DNA of 64,000 nucleotides from Lacipirellulaceae bacterium (GCA_040218535.1 JAVJRG010000008.1:230320-294319), one strand, 5' to 3'; counted from the stretch's first letter, positions 47,136 through 56,506 are shown. Notes: generated by a model not told the origin, from the letters alone. Translations and numbers: made by a program.

Positions 47136-48565
47136 TGCTCACTCCCCTGCCCTTCTTCACCATCCAGCAACTCCGTCCCCGCTTCCAGATCTCGCGATTG
47201 CTTCGCCTGTTCTTTGATCGTTTCCGCTTCGCTGTGCAAGCCGCCTTCGGCTTCGCTCGTGTCGCTGGCGTCGGCTGGAGTTGGTTTTGGTTTGGTTTCT
47301 TCGCGGGCGGATCGCTTTTCTTGCTCGCTGAGCATCTGAATCGGCACGGCTTTGGGGAAGATGATCTCGCGGGCCTCGTCCGGCATCGTAAGCCCCGCTT
47401 CCTCGAATGCCGCCTTCACCTTGCGAATGACTGCGGAGCGGACTTTCAGACCGTCGTATTCCTCGGTGTCAACCCAGAACCAGAGTTTAAGATTCACTGT
47501 CGAAGCACCTAAACTGTCGACTAAGACGGAAGGCTCTGGTTTCTCTAGCACCGCGGAATGGCTTTTGATGGCGTTCACGGCAACCTCTTGCGCCTCAGCT
47601 ACGTGGTCGCCATAGTCGATGCCAACGATGATCTCGAATCGAGAGTTCCGATTGGCCGTGAAGTTATGGACCACGCTCTTATAAATAATCGAATTCGGGA
47701 TATGGACGTGGTTCCCGTCGAACGTCATCAACAAAGTTCCCCGCGTGGTCACGTTTTGGACGACGCCGGTGTTGCCATCGACTTCAATCACATCGCCCGG
47801 CATGAAAGGCCGCTGCAAGCTAATGAGCAGACTGGCGAGGAAGTTCTCTGCGATGTCGCGAAATGCAATACCGATAATCAAACCCAGCAATCCGGTGCCG
47901 CCGAGTACCGTGGCAGCCAGACGCGTGAGCCCCGCAATCCTCAGCACCAAGTAGATGCCGACCAGGTAAACGAGAATCGTAAAGATGCGCACCAATAGTT
48001 GACGCAGTATCGTATTGCTGACACGCTTGTTGAAAAAACCGCTGGCGAGAAAACGCATGGCCTTGGCCGCATACCAAGTAAGTATGAGCAGAACCAACGT
48101 GACCAAAACCATTGGCGTCGATTGCACGAGGTCGCGGGCCAAGGTCTTTAGTTGCAGTTGCGCGCCGGAAAAATCCCAGATGCTCGGCTTGACGATCTCG
48201 ATATTGTTGACCGTCATCACGACGTCTTGCGTGTGATTGGCCAAATCGGTCGCCTTCTGCCGATGCTCCTCCCGCTTGGTCCGCCCGGTGAGAAACACGA
48301 CGCCCTCGTCGACTCGCACGTCGATCTCTTGGAACAAACCGGAAGCCTCAAGAATCCGTTTCAGCCGCCCAGCAATGTCCCGATCCTCAGCCTCGGGGTT
48401 CACGTCGACCTGATCAGCCACCTCGGGCTCAATCTCGGCCTTCTCAACGGCTTCTTCAGCCGTTTTGGGGGCATCTTCTTGGGCGAAAGAGTGGTTGCTA
48501 AATGTTAATGCCAGAAAGGTCCAGAACCATAGAAGATGAGCGCCTCGTCCGCGAAATTCCTGCAT
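47123..48565 (-). CDS. MscS-family mechanosensitive channel with N-terminal BON domain
   Basis: A 480-aa protein. A signal peptide (to FAQ) precedes a BON-like domain (about 60-125: LEASGLFQEIDVRVDEGVVFLTGRT). Then come three or four membrane helices and the MscS core: the pore-lining TM3 LGGTGLLGLIIGIAFRDIAENF and the beta domain FMPGDVIEVDGNTGVVQNV. The C-terminal ~60 residues are acidic and disordered. MscS channels open on membrane tension; BON may bind membrane or protein outside. Its last residues (QNDQ) and stop are encoded by the 47050-47135 repeat. Confidence 0.85.
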   Translation of the reverse strand: MQEFRGRGAHLLWFWTFLALTFSNHSFAQEDAPKTAEEAVEKAEIEPEVADQVDVNPEAEDRDIAGRLKRILEASGLFQEIDVRVDEGVVFLTGRTKREEHRQKATDLANHTQDVVMTVNNIEIVKPSIWDFSGAQLQLKTLARDLVQSTPMVLVTLVLLILTWYAAKAMRFLASGFFNKRVSNTILRQLLVRIFTILVYLVGIYLVLRIAGLTRLAATVLGGTGLLGLIIGIAFRDIAENFLASLLISLQRPFMPGDVIEVDGNTGVVQNVTTRGTLLMTFDGNHVHIPNSIIYKSVVHNFTANRNSRFEIIVGIDYGDHVAEAQEVAVNAIKSHSAVLEKPEPSVLVDSLGASTVNLKLWFWVDTEEYDGLKVRSAVIRKVKAAFEEAGLTMPDEAREIIFPKAVPIQMLSEQEKRSAREETKPKPTPADASDTSEAEGGLHSEAETIKEQAKQSRDLEAGTELLDGEEGQGSEQNDQ

Positions 48566-48706
48566 AGGTGTACTCCCCTGCCCTTTCGATCGTCGACTTC
48601 AGAAACTGTGCGAGACGAATGACTAGTATGGTGGGAAGTTGGGATTTCGTGAAGCGTGCCGATAGACACAAGTAGCCCAACAATACCGCGAAGCGGTTAC
48701 ATCCCA

Positions 48707-48760
48707 TAGCCCAGGGTTAGTCGATAACGAGCCCCAGCGAGTTTCGACTTACCCTGGGGA
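48707..48760. repeat. CCCAGGGT REP-like module without transposase
   Basis: TAGCCCAGGGTTAG and CTTACCCTGGGGA flank a short loop with CCCCAGCGAG. Related to the modules that flank the RAYT gene at 30409-30864. Confidence 0.65.
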
Positions 48761-48851
48761 AAGAGAGCCCAACAAAAATCGGCCGAGCAACAAGCCTGGG
48801 GTACCGAAAAGCGTTACCGAGGTCGAAACGAGAGCGGATTGCTTCTGCTTG

Positions 48852-49217
48852 CTACGCGGTTGGAGGATCCCATTCTTCCCACCGTTTCTCGCCACTCCGC
48901 GTTCGCAAGAACCAATAGTCATTAATAGCAGATTCCAAATCATCTGGAACAAAGCCTGGCTCTCCTGAGGGAACAAGGCAAGATTCCTCTTCGGAATATT
49001 GGTAAACATCAACATGCCCCAGTGAAGCCAGTATTTTCAGAACCTGTATGACATCTTCATTACGGAAACCATCTGGGCAGAACTCACTCCAACCGATGGA
49101 GCCACTTGAATCGTTGAGAAGATTGATTACGGAATTGATTTGCTCAATGTCGTATTGAAGCACATCAAGAACGAACATGGGCATGTGGGCTTGTAGCATG
49201 TGTTTCATGGCCTGCAC
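48852..49217 (-). CDS. Protein of unknown function, AT-rich
   Basis: A 121-aa acidic protein; starts at 49217, 49208 or later Met codons are all possible. Segments such as LLNDSSGSIGWSEFCPDGFRN and VIQVLKILASLGHVDVYQY suggest a compact winged-helix-like or small alpha/beta fold. Composition is AT-richer than the flanks, like the genes at 36563 and 19883. No family recognised. Confidence 0.5.
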   Translation of the reverse strand: MQAMKHMLQAHMPMFVLDVLQYDIEQINSVINLLNDSSGSIGWSEFCPDGFRNEDVIQVLKILASLGHVDVYQYSEEESCLVPSGEPGFVPDDLESAINDYWFLRTRSGEKRWEEWDPPTA

Positions 49218-49260
49218 TCCAACTCGTTACTCTGCGTCTCCGCCTCTCCGAGCGAAACCT

Positions 49261-50076
49261 TCAATACCCCACCTCCACCAACGTCAACCCATGCGCCGGC
49301 GCTGTCTGCCCCGCTTCTCTTCGATCTTTCGCGAACAGCATCTCCTGCATCCACTCCACGGGCTTCCGCCCTGCCCCGACGTGGACCAGCGACCCCGCGA
49401 TCGTGCGGACCATGTTGTAGAGGAACCCATCGCCGACGACGTCGATCGTGATGAGCGAGTCGAGTTCGTAGGGAGGCAGCGGCAACAAAGTGAAACCGCC
49501 CTGCCCTTTCTCAGTTGGAACGGCTAAGCCACAAGTGGCGCGCTGGACCTCCACAGAAAAAACCGTCCGCACCGTTGACTCTCGTGGCGAGCCGACCGAT
49601 TCGAGGCTTGCGAAGTCCTGCGTCCCCACGAGCGACTGCCCTGCCCTGTGCATCGCTTCAAGGTCCAACTGCTGCGGCACATGCCACGCGTTACGCCGCA
49701 GCGCCACCCCCGGGCGGCGGTCGTTGTGGATCGCGTAACGGTACCGTTTCCACTTCGCTTGGTGCTGGGCATGAAAGCCCTCGGGTGCAGCTTCCACGGA
49801 GACAACGCTCACATCCTCGGGCAGTTTCGCATTCAACCCGCCGAGGACGCGCTCAGCAGGGAGTTCGCTCGCGGTTTCCAACCCAACGACCTGCCCCATC
49901 GCATGCACGCCCGAGTCGGTCCGCCCACTGGCGGTCACGCGGACCGTCTCGCCAGAGATTTCCTGCCACGCTTCTTCGAACGCCCCCTGCACCGTCCGCC
50001 GACCGGGTTGCGATTGCCAACCACAGAAATCGGCGCCGTCGTAGGCGAGGGTAATTTTCCACCAAGCATTGGCCAC
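49261..50076 (-). CDS. truA: tRNA pseudouridine synthase A
   Basis: A 271-aa TruA protein of usual length; it converts U38-U40 of tRNA anticodon stems to pseudouridine. LAYDGADFCGWQSQP at the start, the catalytic Asp54 in ASGRTDSGVHAMGQV, and the late FLYNMVRTIAGSLVHVGAGR motif are all present. Confidence 0.95.
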   Translation of the reverse strand: MANAWWKITLAYDGADFCGWQSQPGRRTVQGAFEEAWQEISGETVRVTASGRTDSGVHAMGQVVGLETASELPAERVLGGLNAKLPEDVSVVSVEAAPEGFHAQHQAKWKRYRYAIHNDRRPGVALRRNAWHVPQQLDLEAMHRAGQSLVGTQDFASLESVGSPRESTVRTVFSVEVQRATCGLAVPTEKGQGGFTLLPLPPYELDSLITIDVVGDGFLYNMVRTIAGSLVHVGAGRKPVEWMQEMLFAKDRREAGQTAPAHGLTLVEVGY

Positions 50077-50086
50077 AATGTTTTTT

Positions 50087-50265
50087 AACCACAGAGAACA
50101 CGGAGAGTACGGAGGTTTATTGGACTCCGACAGCAGATGCTAAACCGCAACCGTTTCTCACGACGGCGAGAAAAATAATTAACTATCGCGAAGCATAGCG
50201 TTTAGAAGTACTCGCAAACGCTCAGAAGCAAGTGTTGCTCTCCGTGTCCTCTGTGCCTCCGTGGT
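50087..50265. repeat. AACCACAGAGAACACGGAG inverted element, copy 3
   Basis: AACCACAGAGAACACGGAG at the left faces CTCTCCGTGTCCTCTGTG and CCTCCGTGGT at the right. Same family as 39205 and 45852, somewhat shorter. Confidence 0.75.
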
Positions 50266-50270
50266 AGAAT

Positions 50271-51284
50271 CTAAACGCCAGCCGCTTCTTTCACGATCAA
50301 TTCCGCGATCTGCACCGCGTTGGTTGCCGCGCCCTTGCGGAGGTTATCGCTCACGCACCAGAAAGCCAAGCCGTTATCGCACGAGAGGTCCTCGCGAATC
50401 CGCCCGATGAACGTATCGTTCGAGCCGTCGCAATCCTGCGGCATCGGATACTTGCCGTTCTCCAGATCGTCGATTACTTGGATGCCTGGCGTGGCGGCGA
50501 AGAGTTCGCGGGCCTGTTCGACGGTGATCTTCTTTTCCGTCTCGACCAGAATGCTCTCGCTGTGGCAGTTGCTCACGGGGGCACGGACGCAGGTCGGGCA
50601 GACCTTGATCGAGTCGTCGCCGAAGATTTTCTGCGTCTCGTAGACCATCTTCATCTCTTCCGACGTATAACCCTGCTCCTTGTGCGAGCCGATCTGCGGA
50701 ATCAGGTTGAACGCAATTGGGTGAGCGAACGCTTCGTAGTCATAATCGTCACCCGAGAGGAAAGACTTCGAGCCTTCGATCAAGTCGCTCTGGCCCTTTA
50801 CCCCCGCGCCGCTGGTGGCTTGGTAGGTGCTGACGATCACACGCTTGATCTTGCCCGCGTCGTGCAGCGGCTTCATCGCCAAGACCATCTGCGTCGTCGA
50901 ACAGTTCGGGCTGGAGATAATCCCCTGATGATCGCGAATCGCTTCGGGGTTCACCTCAGGAACGATCAAAGGCACCTTCGGGTCCATCCGCCAGTAGCCG
51001 CTTTCGTCGACGACGATGCAATCGTGCGCGGTCGCCCAGGGGACGAACTCCTTGGCCGTCTCGTCCGGCGTACTGCCGATAGCAATATCAATCGGTCCGA
51101 AGGAGTCAGGCTTAAGTTCCTCGACCGTGTGCTCTTCCCCTTTGAAGGTGATCGTCGTGCCGGCACTTCGCGCGGAAGCAAGAAACGTGATTTTACGATG
51201 CGGAAAATCACGCTCTTCAAGAAGCTCACGGACGAGACGGCCCACCGCACCGGTGGCACCGACGATCGCAATCGAATCAAACAC
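50271..51284 (-). CDS. asd: Aspartate-semialdehyde dehydrogenase
   Basis: A 337-aa protein. The GTG at 51284 is preferred, since GAGGA lies seven bases before it and VFDSIAIVGATGAVG (Rossmann loop) follows; the longer frame to 51344 has no homology. It reduces aspartyl phosphate to aspartate semialdehyde on the way to lysine, methionine, threonine and the cell wall. The catalytic Cys is in SSPNCSTTQM; substrate contacts in VSTYQATSGAG and QIGSHKEQGYTSEE are typical. Confidence 0.95.
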   Translation of the reverse strand: MFDSIAIVGATGAVGRLVRELLEERDFPHRKITFLASARSAGTTITFKGEEHTVEELKPDSFGPIDIAIGSTPDETAKEFVPWATAHDCIVVDESGYWRMDPKVPLIVPEVNPEAIRDHQGIISSPNCSTTQMVLAMKPLHDAGKIKRVIVSTYQATSGAGVKGQSDLIEGSKSFLSGDDYDYEAFAHPIAFNLIPQIGSHKEQGYTSEEMKMVYETQKIFGDDSIKVCPTCVRAPVSNCHSESILVETEKKITVEQARELFAATPGIQVIDDLENGKYPMPQDCDGSNDTFIGRIREDLSCDNGLAFWCVSDNLRKGAATNAVQIAELIVKEAAGV

Positions 51285-51366
51285 AACAGGGTCCTCAGTA
51301 AGGGGAGTTGAACATGTGACAAGCCCGTTAGTGTACTTGGACACTTCGCTGGGGGCAATGTTCGCA

Positions 51367-51433
51367 GTAGCTCGGGCCCTGAGTCGCTGTGGAGGCTCAT
51401 TGCAGAGGACTCAGCCCTGGAGGGCCGAGCTAC
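51367..51433. repeat. GTAGCTCGG inverted repeat
   Basis: GTAGCTCGGGCCCTGAGTC on the left faces GACTCAGCCCTGGAGGGCC and CCGAGCTAC on the right. A single copy in this window, in the gap between asd and the sulfatase gene. Confidence 0.65.
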
Positions 51434-51452
51434 AAACCTCGGCATACCCTAC

Positions 51453-53228
51453 TTAGAGCTTTTCAATCGTCACGAAATACGCCCCTCGCTGTCCCTCATT
51501 GGCATCGGTAAGCCAAGTCTGCAGCAACGCCGGACCCTCGGGCAGTTCGATCTCAAACGAAACCGTCGTATCCTGCGGCTTAGTTCCTTTCTCCCACTGG
51601 TTCTCATCGATCTTGAGTCGAGCCTTCGCTGCACCCATCGGCTGCCGGTCGTCCCCCGGATGGCGAGCCAGCTCAACGCTGTAACGCCCGGCTTGCACGA
51701 CGTCGATCGCCCAAAAGCCGTTGATCTGCAGGGAGTCGTCGCTGAGTTGATCGGGTTGCCAGATCACGTAACCCTTCGTCGGATGCCAATCACGGACGGT
51801 CATAGTCAGCGGGTTTTCTTGATCAGACCCGACTTGAAAACGTGTGTAGTCAAGATCGTGGCCGAACACCTCGGGGACGTGTGCCGCATAGAGTCGCCCA
51901 AGCGACTCGACGAGGTCGGGGTACTCTGCTGCGACGTTCTTCTCTTGCCCCGGATCGCGTGGCATGAAATAGAGCTCGCCATTCACCATCCGCCATTGGT
52001 TGGTCATCACCGCATACTGTGGATGCCGACTTTTGCCGGTGGGTTTCAGTTCCAGCTCTGGTTCATCCGCCTGGAGCTGAACGAACATCGTGCGGTCAGG
52101 CCACTTCTCGTCGTGTTCTTTTGGATCGTCGCCCTGAAACAACGGGACAAGGCATTTGCCATCAAACGAAATCTCCGAGGGGAGTTCCAACTCACACAGT
52201 TCGACCAAGGTTGGCAACCAATCGCGGTGCGAAGTGAGTGTGTCGACCTTGAAGTCCTCCTTCAGCTTTCCAGGCCAGCGGGCGAAACACGCCACGCGGT
52301 GCCCGCCTTCGTAGACCGATCCCTTCACGCCTCGCATTCCCGCATTGAAGCCACTCTGCTTTTCATTCGGCTGCGGGCCTCCCACCGCTGTACCGTTGTC
52401 GCCCATGAAGATCACGATCGTATCCTTCTCAAGGTCTGACTCTTCCAAGAAAGACAACAGCCGTCCAAGGTTCTCGTCGAAGTTGTCGATCATGCCATAG
52501 AAGTTGGCTCTTTTCTCTGGGTGCCCCTGCTTTAAATGGGGGGCCGAATACTTCTTGGCAACGAGATGCGGTGAGTGCATGGCGTTGGTGGGCAAGTAGA
52601 CGAAGAACGGCTGGGTATTCTCACCTTCTTGAGTGTTACGGATGAACTTGATCGTCTCGTCAAAGAAAACGTCAGTGCAGTAGCCGTCGAACTCCTCCGC
52701 GACGCCGTTGCGAAAGTAAGTGTCGTCGAAGTAGTCGTTGCCGATTGGGTTGCCAATCTCATTAGCGCCACCCGCCCGATGGCAGACGACTTCATCAAAG
52801 CCACGGAAACGGGGTGCATAGGGCCACGTGTCTCCCAGATGCCATTTGCCGAACAGCGCCGTCCGATAGCCGGAGTGAGCAAACACTTCGGCCATCGTCA
52901 CTTCGTCAGGATTCAACAATTGCCGACCCTGTGTCACCGACCAAGCACCGACCCGTGTGCAATACCGCCCGGTAAGCAATGCGGCCCGTGTGGGCGTGCA
53001 GTAGGGGTCGACGTGATAGTTTTCCAGCCGGACACTTTGCCGAGCAAGTTGGTCGAGATGCGGCGTGTTGAGCCACGGATTACCGTGGCAACCCATATCA
53101 CCGTAGCCCTGATCGTCGGTGACAATCACGATGACATTTGGCTTGGCTAGGGCTTCTCTCTGCCCTTGCAAAAGTAAGGAGAGTCCGGTCAGGGCAATCA
53201 GGATAGTAGCAGTTTTCGTTCTACTCAT
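51453..53228 (-). CDS. Arylsulfatase-type sulfatase, secreted
   Basis: A 591-aa type I sulfatase. A signal peptide (TATILIALTGLSLLL) precedes the metal-binding DDQ (38-40). The formylglycine site is C77-T-P-T-R81 in YCTPTRAALLTGRY, so the Cys needs a maturase. Further marks are GKWHLG, HSPHLVAKK, GDNGTAVGG and the C-terminal beta domain. Substrate not predictable. Together with the sulfatase at 2-826 it shows a capacity to use sulfated compounds. Confidence 0.92.
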   Translation of the reverse strand: MSRTKTATILIALTGLSLLLQGQREALAKPNVIVIVTDDQGYGDMGCHGNPWLNTPHLDQLARQSVRLENYHVDPYCTPTRAALLTGRYCTRVGAWSVTQGRQLLNPDEVTMAEVFAHSGYRTALFGKWHLGDTWPYAPRFRGFDEVVCHRAGGANEIGNPIGNDYFDDTYFRNGVAEEFDGYCTDVFFDETIKFIRNTQEGENTQPFFVYLPTNAMHSPHLVAKKYSAPHLKQGHPEKRANFYGMIDNFDENLGRLLSFLEESDLEKDTIVIFMGDNGTAVGGPQPNEKQSGFNAGMRGVKGSVYEGGHRVACFARWPGKLKEDFKVDTLTSHRDWLPTLVELCELELPSEISFDGKCLVPLFQGDDPKEHDEKWPDRTMFVQLQADEPELELKPTGKSRHPQYAVMTNQWRMVNGELYFMPRDPGQEKNVAAEYPDLVESLGRLYAAHVPEVFGHDLDYTRFQVGSDQENPLTMTVRDWHPTKGYVIWQPDQLSDDSLQINGFWAIDVVQAGRYSVELARHPGDDRQPMGAAKARLKIDENQWEKGTKPQDTTVSFEIELPEGPALLQTWLTDANEGQRGAYFVTIEKL

Positions 53229-53858
53229 GGCTTGAGAAGGGACTCAAAGAAAAGAGAGTTCATTGGAAGTGAAGTTTTGCCTTTATATCAGAATGCTAAA
53301 CCAGCTACGAAAACTTTCGGCAAGAAATTGGCCACCTCATTTGCTAGAATAACCCCAGTTCGACGGCGGCTCGGGTGGGCGACAGCGGCGGACCGCCAAA
53401 GGCGAAGTTGTACGGCTTGAACAACTCACGCTCGTTCCGTTTAGCGACAGAGCGGCGTGTTTCCCGGGAGCCGGGTAACGACCCAAGTAGCGGTGATCGC
53501 GATCGCGGTTCCCCTGACTGACGACCAAGTGGCCCGAAGGATCGCCCACTTTTTCGAATGATGGGATCCCATCTTTTTCTGTCCGTAGTCCCGGAGGGAC
53601 TGAATAGTAATAGCCCCGGGATTCATCCCGGGGTTCGTGTGAGAAAGAAGGAGTCGACCGAGGGACGAGGCCGTTTGGCTCTGGAATGAAATCGAGGTCG
53701 AAATCAGCCACGGTCGATTTCGGCCTCGGCTAAGCCCCGCCGATCAGCAGACGTAACCCCTCGACCAACGATCAACAATGGAACCGTACTCCGGGATAAA
53801 TCCCGGGGCTAATAATGTATCGCCACTTCGTGGCAATCACGATTGAATACAAATCTCT
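53229..53858. other. Gene-poor gap rich in palindromes
   Basis: About 630 bases. It holds GTCCCGGAGGGAC (53588-53600), TAGCCCCGGGATTCATCCCG with CGGGGTTCGTG (53611-53639), CTCCGGGATAAATCCCGGGG (53789-53808) and CGCCACTTCGTGGCAATC (53822-53839). A 124-aa minus-strand frame at 53337-53711 runs through these palindromes and is not accepted as a gene. It likely contains the promoter of the following reductase gene. Confidence 0.7.
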
Positions 53859-54635
53859 ATGAACAATAAAGTCGCCCTCATCACCGGCGGGAGCCGCGGC
53901 ATCGGGCTAGGAATCTGTAACGCACTGGCCGCCGAAGGCTGGAACCTTGCCGTCAACGGCATGCGCGACGAAAGCGCCGTCGCTGAGCCACTGGCTGCGC
54001 TCCGCTCTCAAGGTATCGAAGTCCTCTACTGCCAAGGTAATGTCGCAGAGCCCGAAGATCGCACGTCGATGCTGGACAAAGTGCGTGAGCGATTCGGTCA
54101 GTTGAATCTGCTGGTGAACAACGCAGGAATTACTTCGCCCGGACGCAAGGATATTCTCGACGCCAGTGAGGAAGGCTTTGATCAGGTGATCGCAGTTAAT
54201 TTGAAGGGCCCTTACTTTCTCACGCAGCTTGCCGCCCGCTGGATGCTCGAGCAACGTGAAGCCGACGAGAGCTTCGCGGGAACGATTGTGAATATCTCTT
54301 CCGTCTCCGCAGAAATCCCGTCGCCCGATCGGGGCGACTATTGTATTTCTCGAGCCGGAACCTCCATGGCAACCAAGCTCTGGGCCCGCAAGCTCGGACC
54401 GCATGGCGTGAACGTCTATGAAATACGCCCTGGGGTAATCAAGACCGACATGACTGCCGTGGTCACCGAGAAGTACGACGCAATCATCGAAGAGGGCGTC
54501 ATCGCCCAACCCCGTTGGGGATTCCCCGAGGACGTTGGGAACGCCGTAGCCGTACTCGCCAGTGGCAAACTCAGCTACGCGACGGGCAACACGATCTATG
54601 TCGATGGGGGCCTAGAGCGACTGCGAACGCTATGA
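53859..54635 (+). CDS. Short-chain dehydrogenase/reductase (3-oxoacyl-ACP reductase-like) with YxxxR
   Basis: A 258-aa classical SDR. The cofactor motif is ALITGGSRGIGLG, followed by NNAG (87-90), Asn114, Ser148 and Tyr161. The active-site motif is Y161-C-I-S-R165, with Arg where Lys is nearly always found. The rest, RPGVIKTDMT and the C-terminal VDGG, is typical of FabG-like enzymes. Whether it is active or a special variant is not clear. It is not in a fatty acid gene cluster. Confidence 0.85.
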   Translation: MNNKVALITGGSRGIGLGICNALAAEGWNLAVNGMRDESAVAEPLAALRSQGIEVLYCQGNVAEPEDRTSMLDKVRERFGQLNLLVNNAGITSPGRKDILDASEEGFDQVIAVNLKGPYFLTQLAARWMLEQREADESFAGTIVNISSVSAEIPSPDRGDYCISRAGTSMATKLWARKLGPHGVNVYEIRPGVIKTDMTAVVTEKYDAIIEEGVIAQPRWGFPEDVGNAVAVLASGKLSYATGNTIYVDGGLERLRTL

Positions 54636-54649
54636 ACGCGCCCAATCGT

Positions 54650-54758
54650 GTCATTCCGACAGCCGTCTCAGCGGCGGAGGAATCCGGTTTGTACCCTAGT
54701 TGACTCGTCTTCAGTGCAAACCCGATTCCTCGGTCGGCGAGCCTCCCGTCGGAATGAC
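54650..54758. repeat. GTCATTCCGAC inverted element, copy 2
   Basis: Begins GTCATTCCGACAGCCG and ends CGTCGGAATGAC, with GGAATCCGG and ATTCCTCGGTCGGCGAGCC inside. Copy 1 is at 40366-40482. It separates convergent genes. Confidence 0.8.
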
Positions 54759-54760
54759 AA

Positions 54761-55216
54761 TTAGTTGAGCGTTTTCAGCAAAGCAACGCCACAATTGATC
54801 TCGCTCTGCAACCCCGCAACCACATCACGCTGGTAGCGACTCAAATCGAGCCGCTCCTCGCGCAGCTCTTTGAGACGCTGCTGCGCGGCGAGCGTCCGCA
54901 GTCGCCAGGTCTGCTCAGCGAAGTAGGCGGGAGAGTACTGGTTGAAGGTGCGAAACGGGCGGTAGTTTTCCACGCGATCAATCGACACGGCTAGTTCCGC
55001 TTCTGCCAAACGAATCGCTGCGTCGAGTTGCTTTACGAGCCGCGGGTACTGGATATAGCGAAACCGATGAAGCTGCTGTTCAGCGTTGCGAATCGCAGCC
55101 ACGGCCTGCTGTCGAGTGACAGCCGGGCTTTCCGACTTGGGCAACGCAGGAGGATGAGCCACCGCCACGGCCGCCACGCACAGAACCGAGAAGAGAAAAG
55201 GAATGACACGACACAT
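54761..55216 (-). CDS. Small secreted protein of unknown function
   Basis: About 151 aa from the ATG at 55216, which gives a clean signal peptide (VIPFLFSVLCVAAVAVA); the frame is open to 55267. The body is helical and charged (AAIRNAEQQLHRFRYIQYPRL, RRLRTLAAQQRLKELREERLDL), perhaps a coiled coil. No family recognised. Confidence 0.6.
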   Translation of the reverse strand: MCRVIPFLFSVLCVAAVAVAHPPALPKSESPAVTRQQAVAAIRNAEQQLHRFRYIQYPRLVKQLDAAIRLAEAELAVSIDRVENYRPFRTFNQYSPAYFAEQTWRLRTLAAQQRLKELREERLDLSRYQRDVVAGLQSEINCGVALLKTLN

Positions 55217-55331
55217 CGAAAGAACTCCGACTAATGGAAGGCAGAAGGACGCCCACACTTTCCACACTAATCACCAAGTTGGCCGATTGCGAATTTGCCA
55301 TGACAATCCGCACGGCCAGAACAACCTGAAC

Positions 55332-56501
55332 TCAAGAGAGCACGAGAAGATTGTCGCGGTGCACCACCGTGCGATAAGGACAATGGCCCAGAGTTGCCGC
55401 GATTTGCTCGGTCGATTGCCCGGCGATTCGAGTCAGGTCAGCCGCCGAGTAGTTTGTCAGTCCGCGTGCAAATTCGACCGAATTGGCATCGCACAGCGAG
55501 ATGACATCCCCTTTTTCGAACTCTCCTTCAACACACGTCACGCCGACCGCCAACAAACTGCGGCCCTGTTCGGCAAGGGCTCGAAACGCACCCGCGTCGA
55601 GATGAGCCTTTCCCTGTGGGGTGGCGGACCAGCCGATCCAACGCCGACGCGAATCGACCGTGCGACCTTCGGGAAGAAACAACGTGCCAACGTCCTCGCC
55701 TGCAAGAATCTCGGTAAGAACGTTCTCACGCCGGCCATTCGCAATCACCACGTTCTCACCAGCAGACACCACGATCCTCGCCGCCTGCAGCTTGCTTGTC
55801 ATTCCGCCCGTACTCAGTCCCCTACCCTGCCGACCCAGATCTTTTCCGTCATGGACAAGTCCCTCTTGAGCAGCTGCCAAATCGATCACGACGGACATAA
55901 CAGTCGTGCCGTCGTCAGACGGATTGCCATCATAAAGTCCGTCGATATCAGAAAGCAGAATCAGCAGCGGTGCCCGCAGCAAGTTGGTAACCAGCGCCGC
56001 CAAGCGGTCGTTATCGCCGAAGCTCAATTGCAACTCTTCAACGCTGACCGTGTCGTTCTCGTTGATGATCGGGATCGTGTTCGCTTCCAACAAAGCCAGC
56101 AAGGTATTGCGAACATTCAAATAACGCGACCGTTCATGCAGATCCTCAGCGGTCAACAGAACTTGGGCTGCGTTCAAACCATGCGGGATCAACGCACGGT
56201 TATACGCCTCGATCAAACCGCTCTGCCCAACCGCTGCTGCGGCTTGCAGCTTGGCCAGATCACTAGGCCTCTTCGTCCAACCCAGTCGACCCATGCCAGC
56301 GGCAACGGCTCCGCTGCTTACGAGCATAACCCGTTTGCCTGCGTGATGGAGCTTGGCCAGTTGCTCGGCGATCGCGGCAACACGCTCGTCATCCAATGTC
56401 CCAGCGCCGACCGAACCCGCAGCCCGCGTCAAAACGCGCGTGCCCACCTTCACGACAATCGTGTCGGCAGCGGTCATGATGTCTTGGCGAACGAGGTCCA
56501 T
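55332..56501 (-). CDS. proB: Glutamate 5-kinase
   Basis: A 389-aa protein: an amino-acid-kinase domain (about 1-260) followed by a PUA domain (about 290-385), the full-length ProB plan. It phosphorylates glutamate in proline synthesis. TIVVKVGTRVLT, VSSGAVAAGMGRLG, IINENDTVSVEEL, FGDNDRLAALV and GGMTSKLQAARI are the usual motifs. A long plus-strand open frame overlaps this gene and the next but is antisense noise. proA is not adjacent. Confidence 0.94.
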   Translation of the reverse strand: MDLVRQDIMTAADTIVVKVGTRVLTRAAGSVGAGTLDDERVAAIAEQLAKLHHAGKRVMLVSSGAVAAGMGRLGWTKRPSDLAKLQAAAAVGQSGLIEAYNRALIPHGLNAAQVLLTAEDLHERSRYLNVRNTLLALLEANTIPIINENDTVSVEELQLSFGDNDRLAALVTNLLRAPLLILLSDIDGLYDGNPSDDGTTVMSVVIDLAAAQEGLVHDGKDLGRQGRGLSTGGMTSKLQAARIVVSAGENVVIANGRRENVLTEILAGEDVGTLFLPEGRTVDSRRRWIGWSATPQGKAHLDAGAFRALAEQGRSLLAVGVTCVEGEFEKGDVISLCDANSVEFARGLTNYSAADLTRIAGQSTEQIAATLGHCPYRTVVHRDNLLVLS

Positions 56502-56506
56502 GGGAG

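Noticed and set aside
53337-53711. A 124-codon frame on the minus strand
   Set aside because: It runs through several palindromic repeats, has no homology that I can see and no ribosome site.
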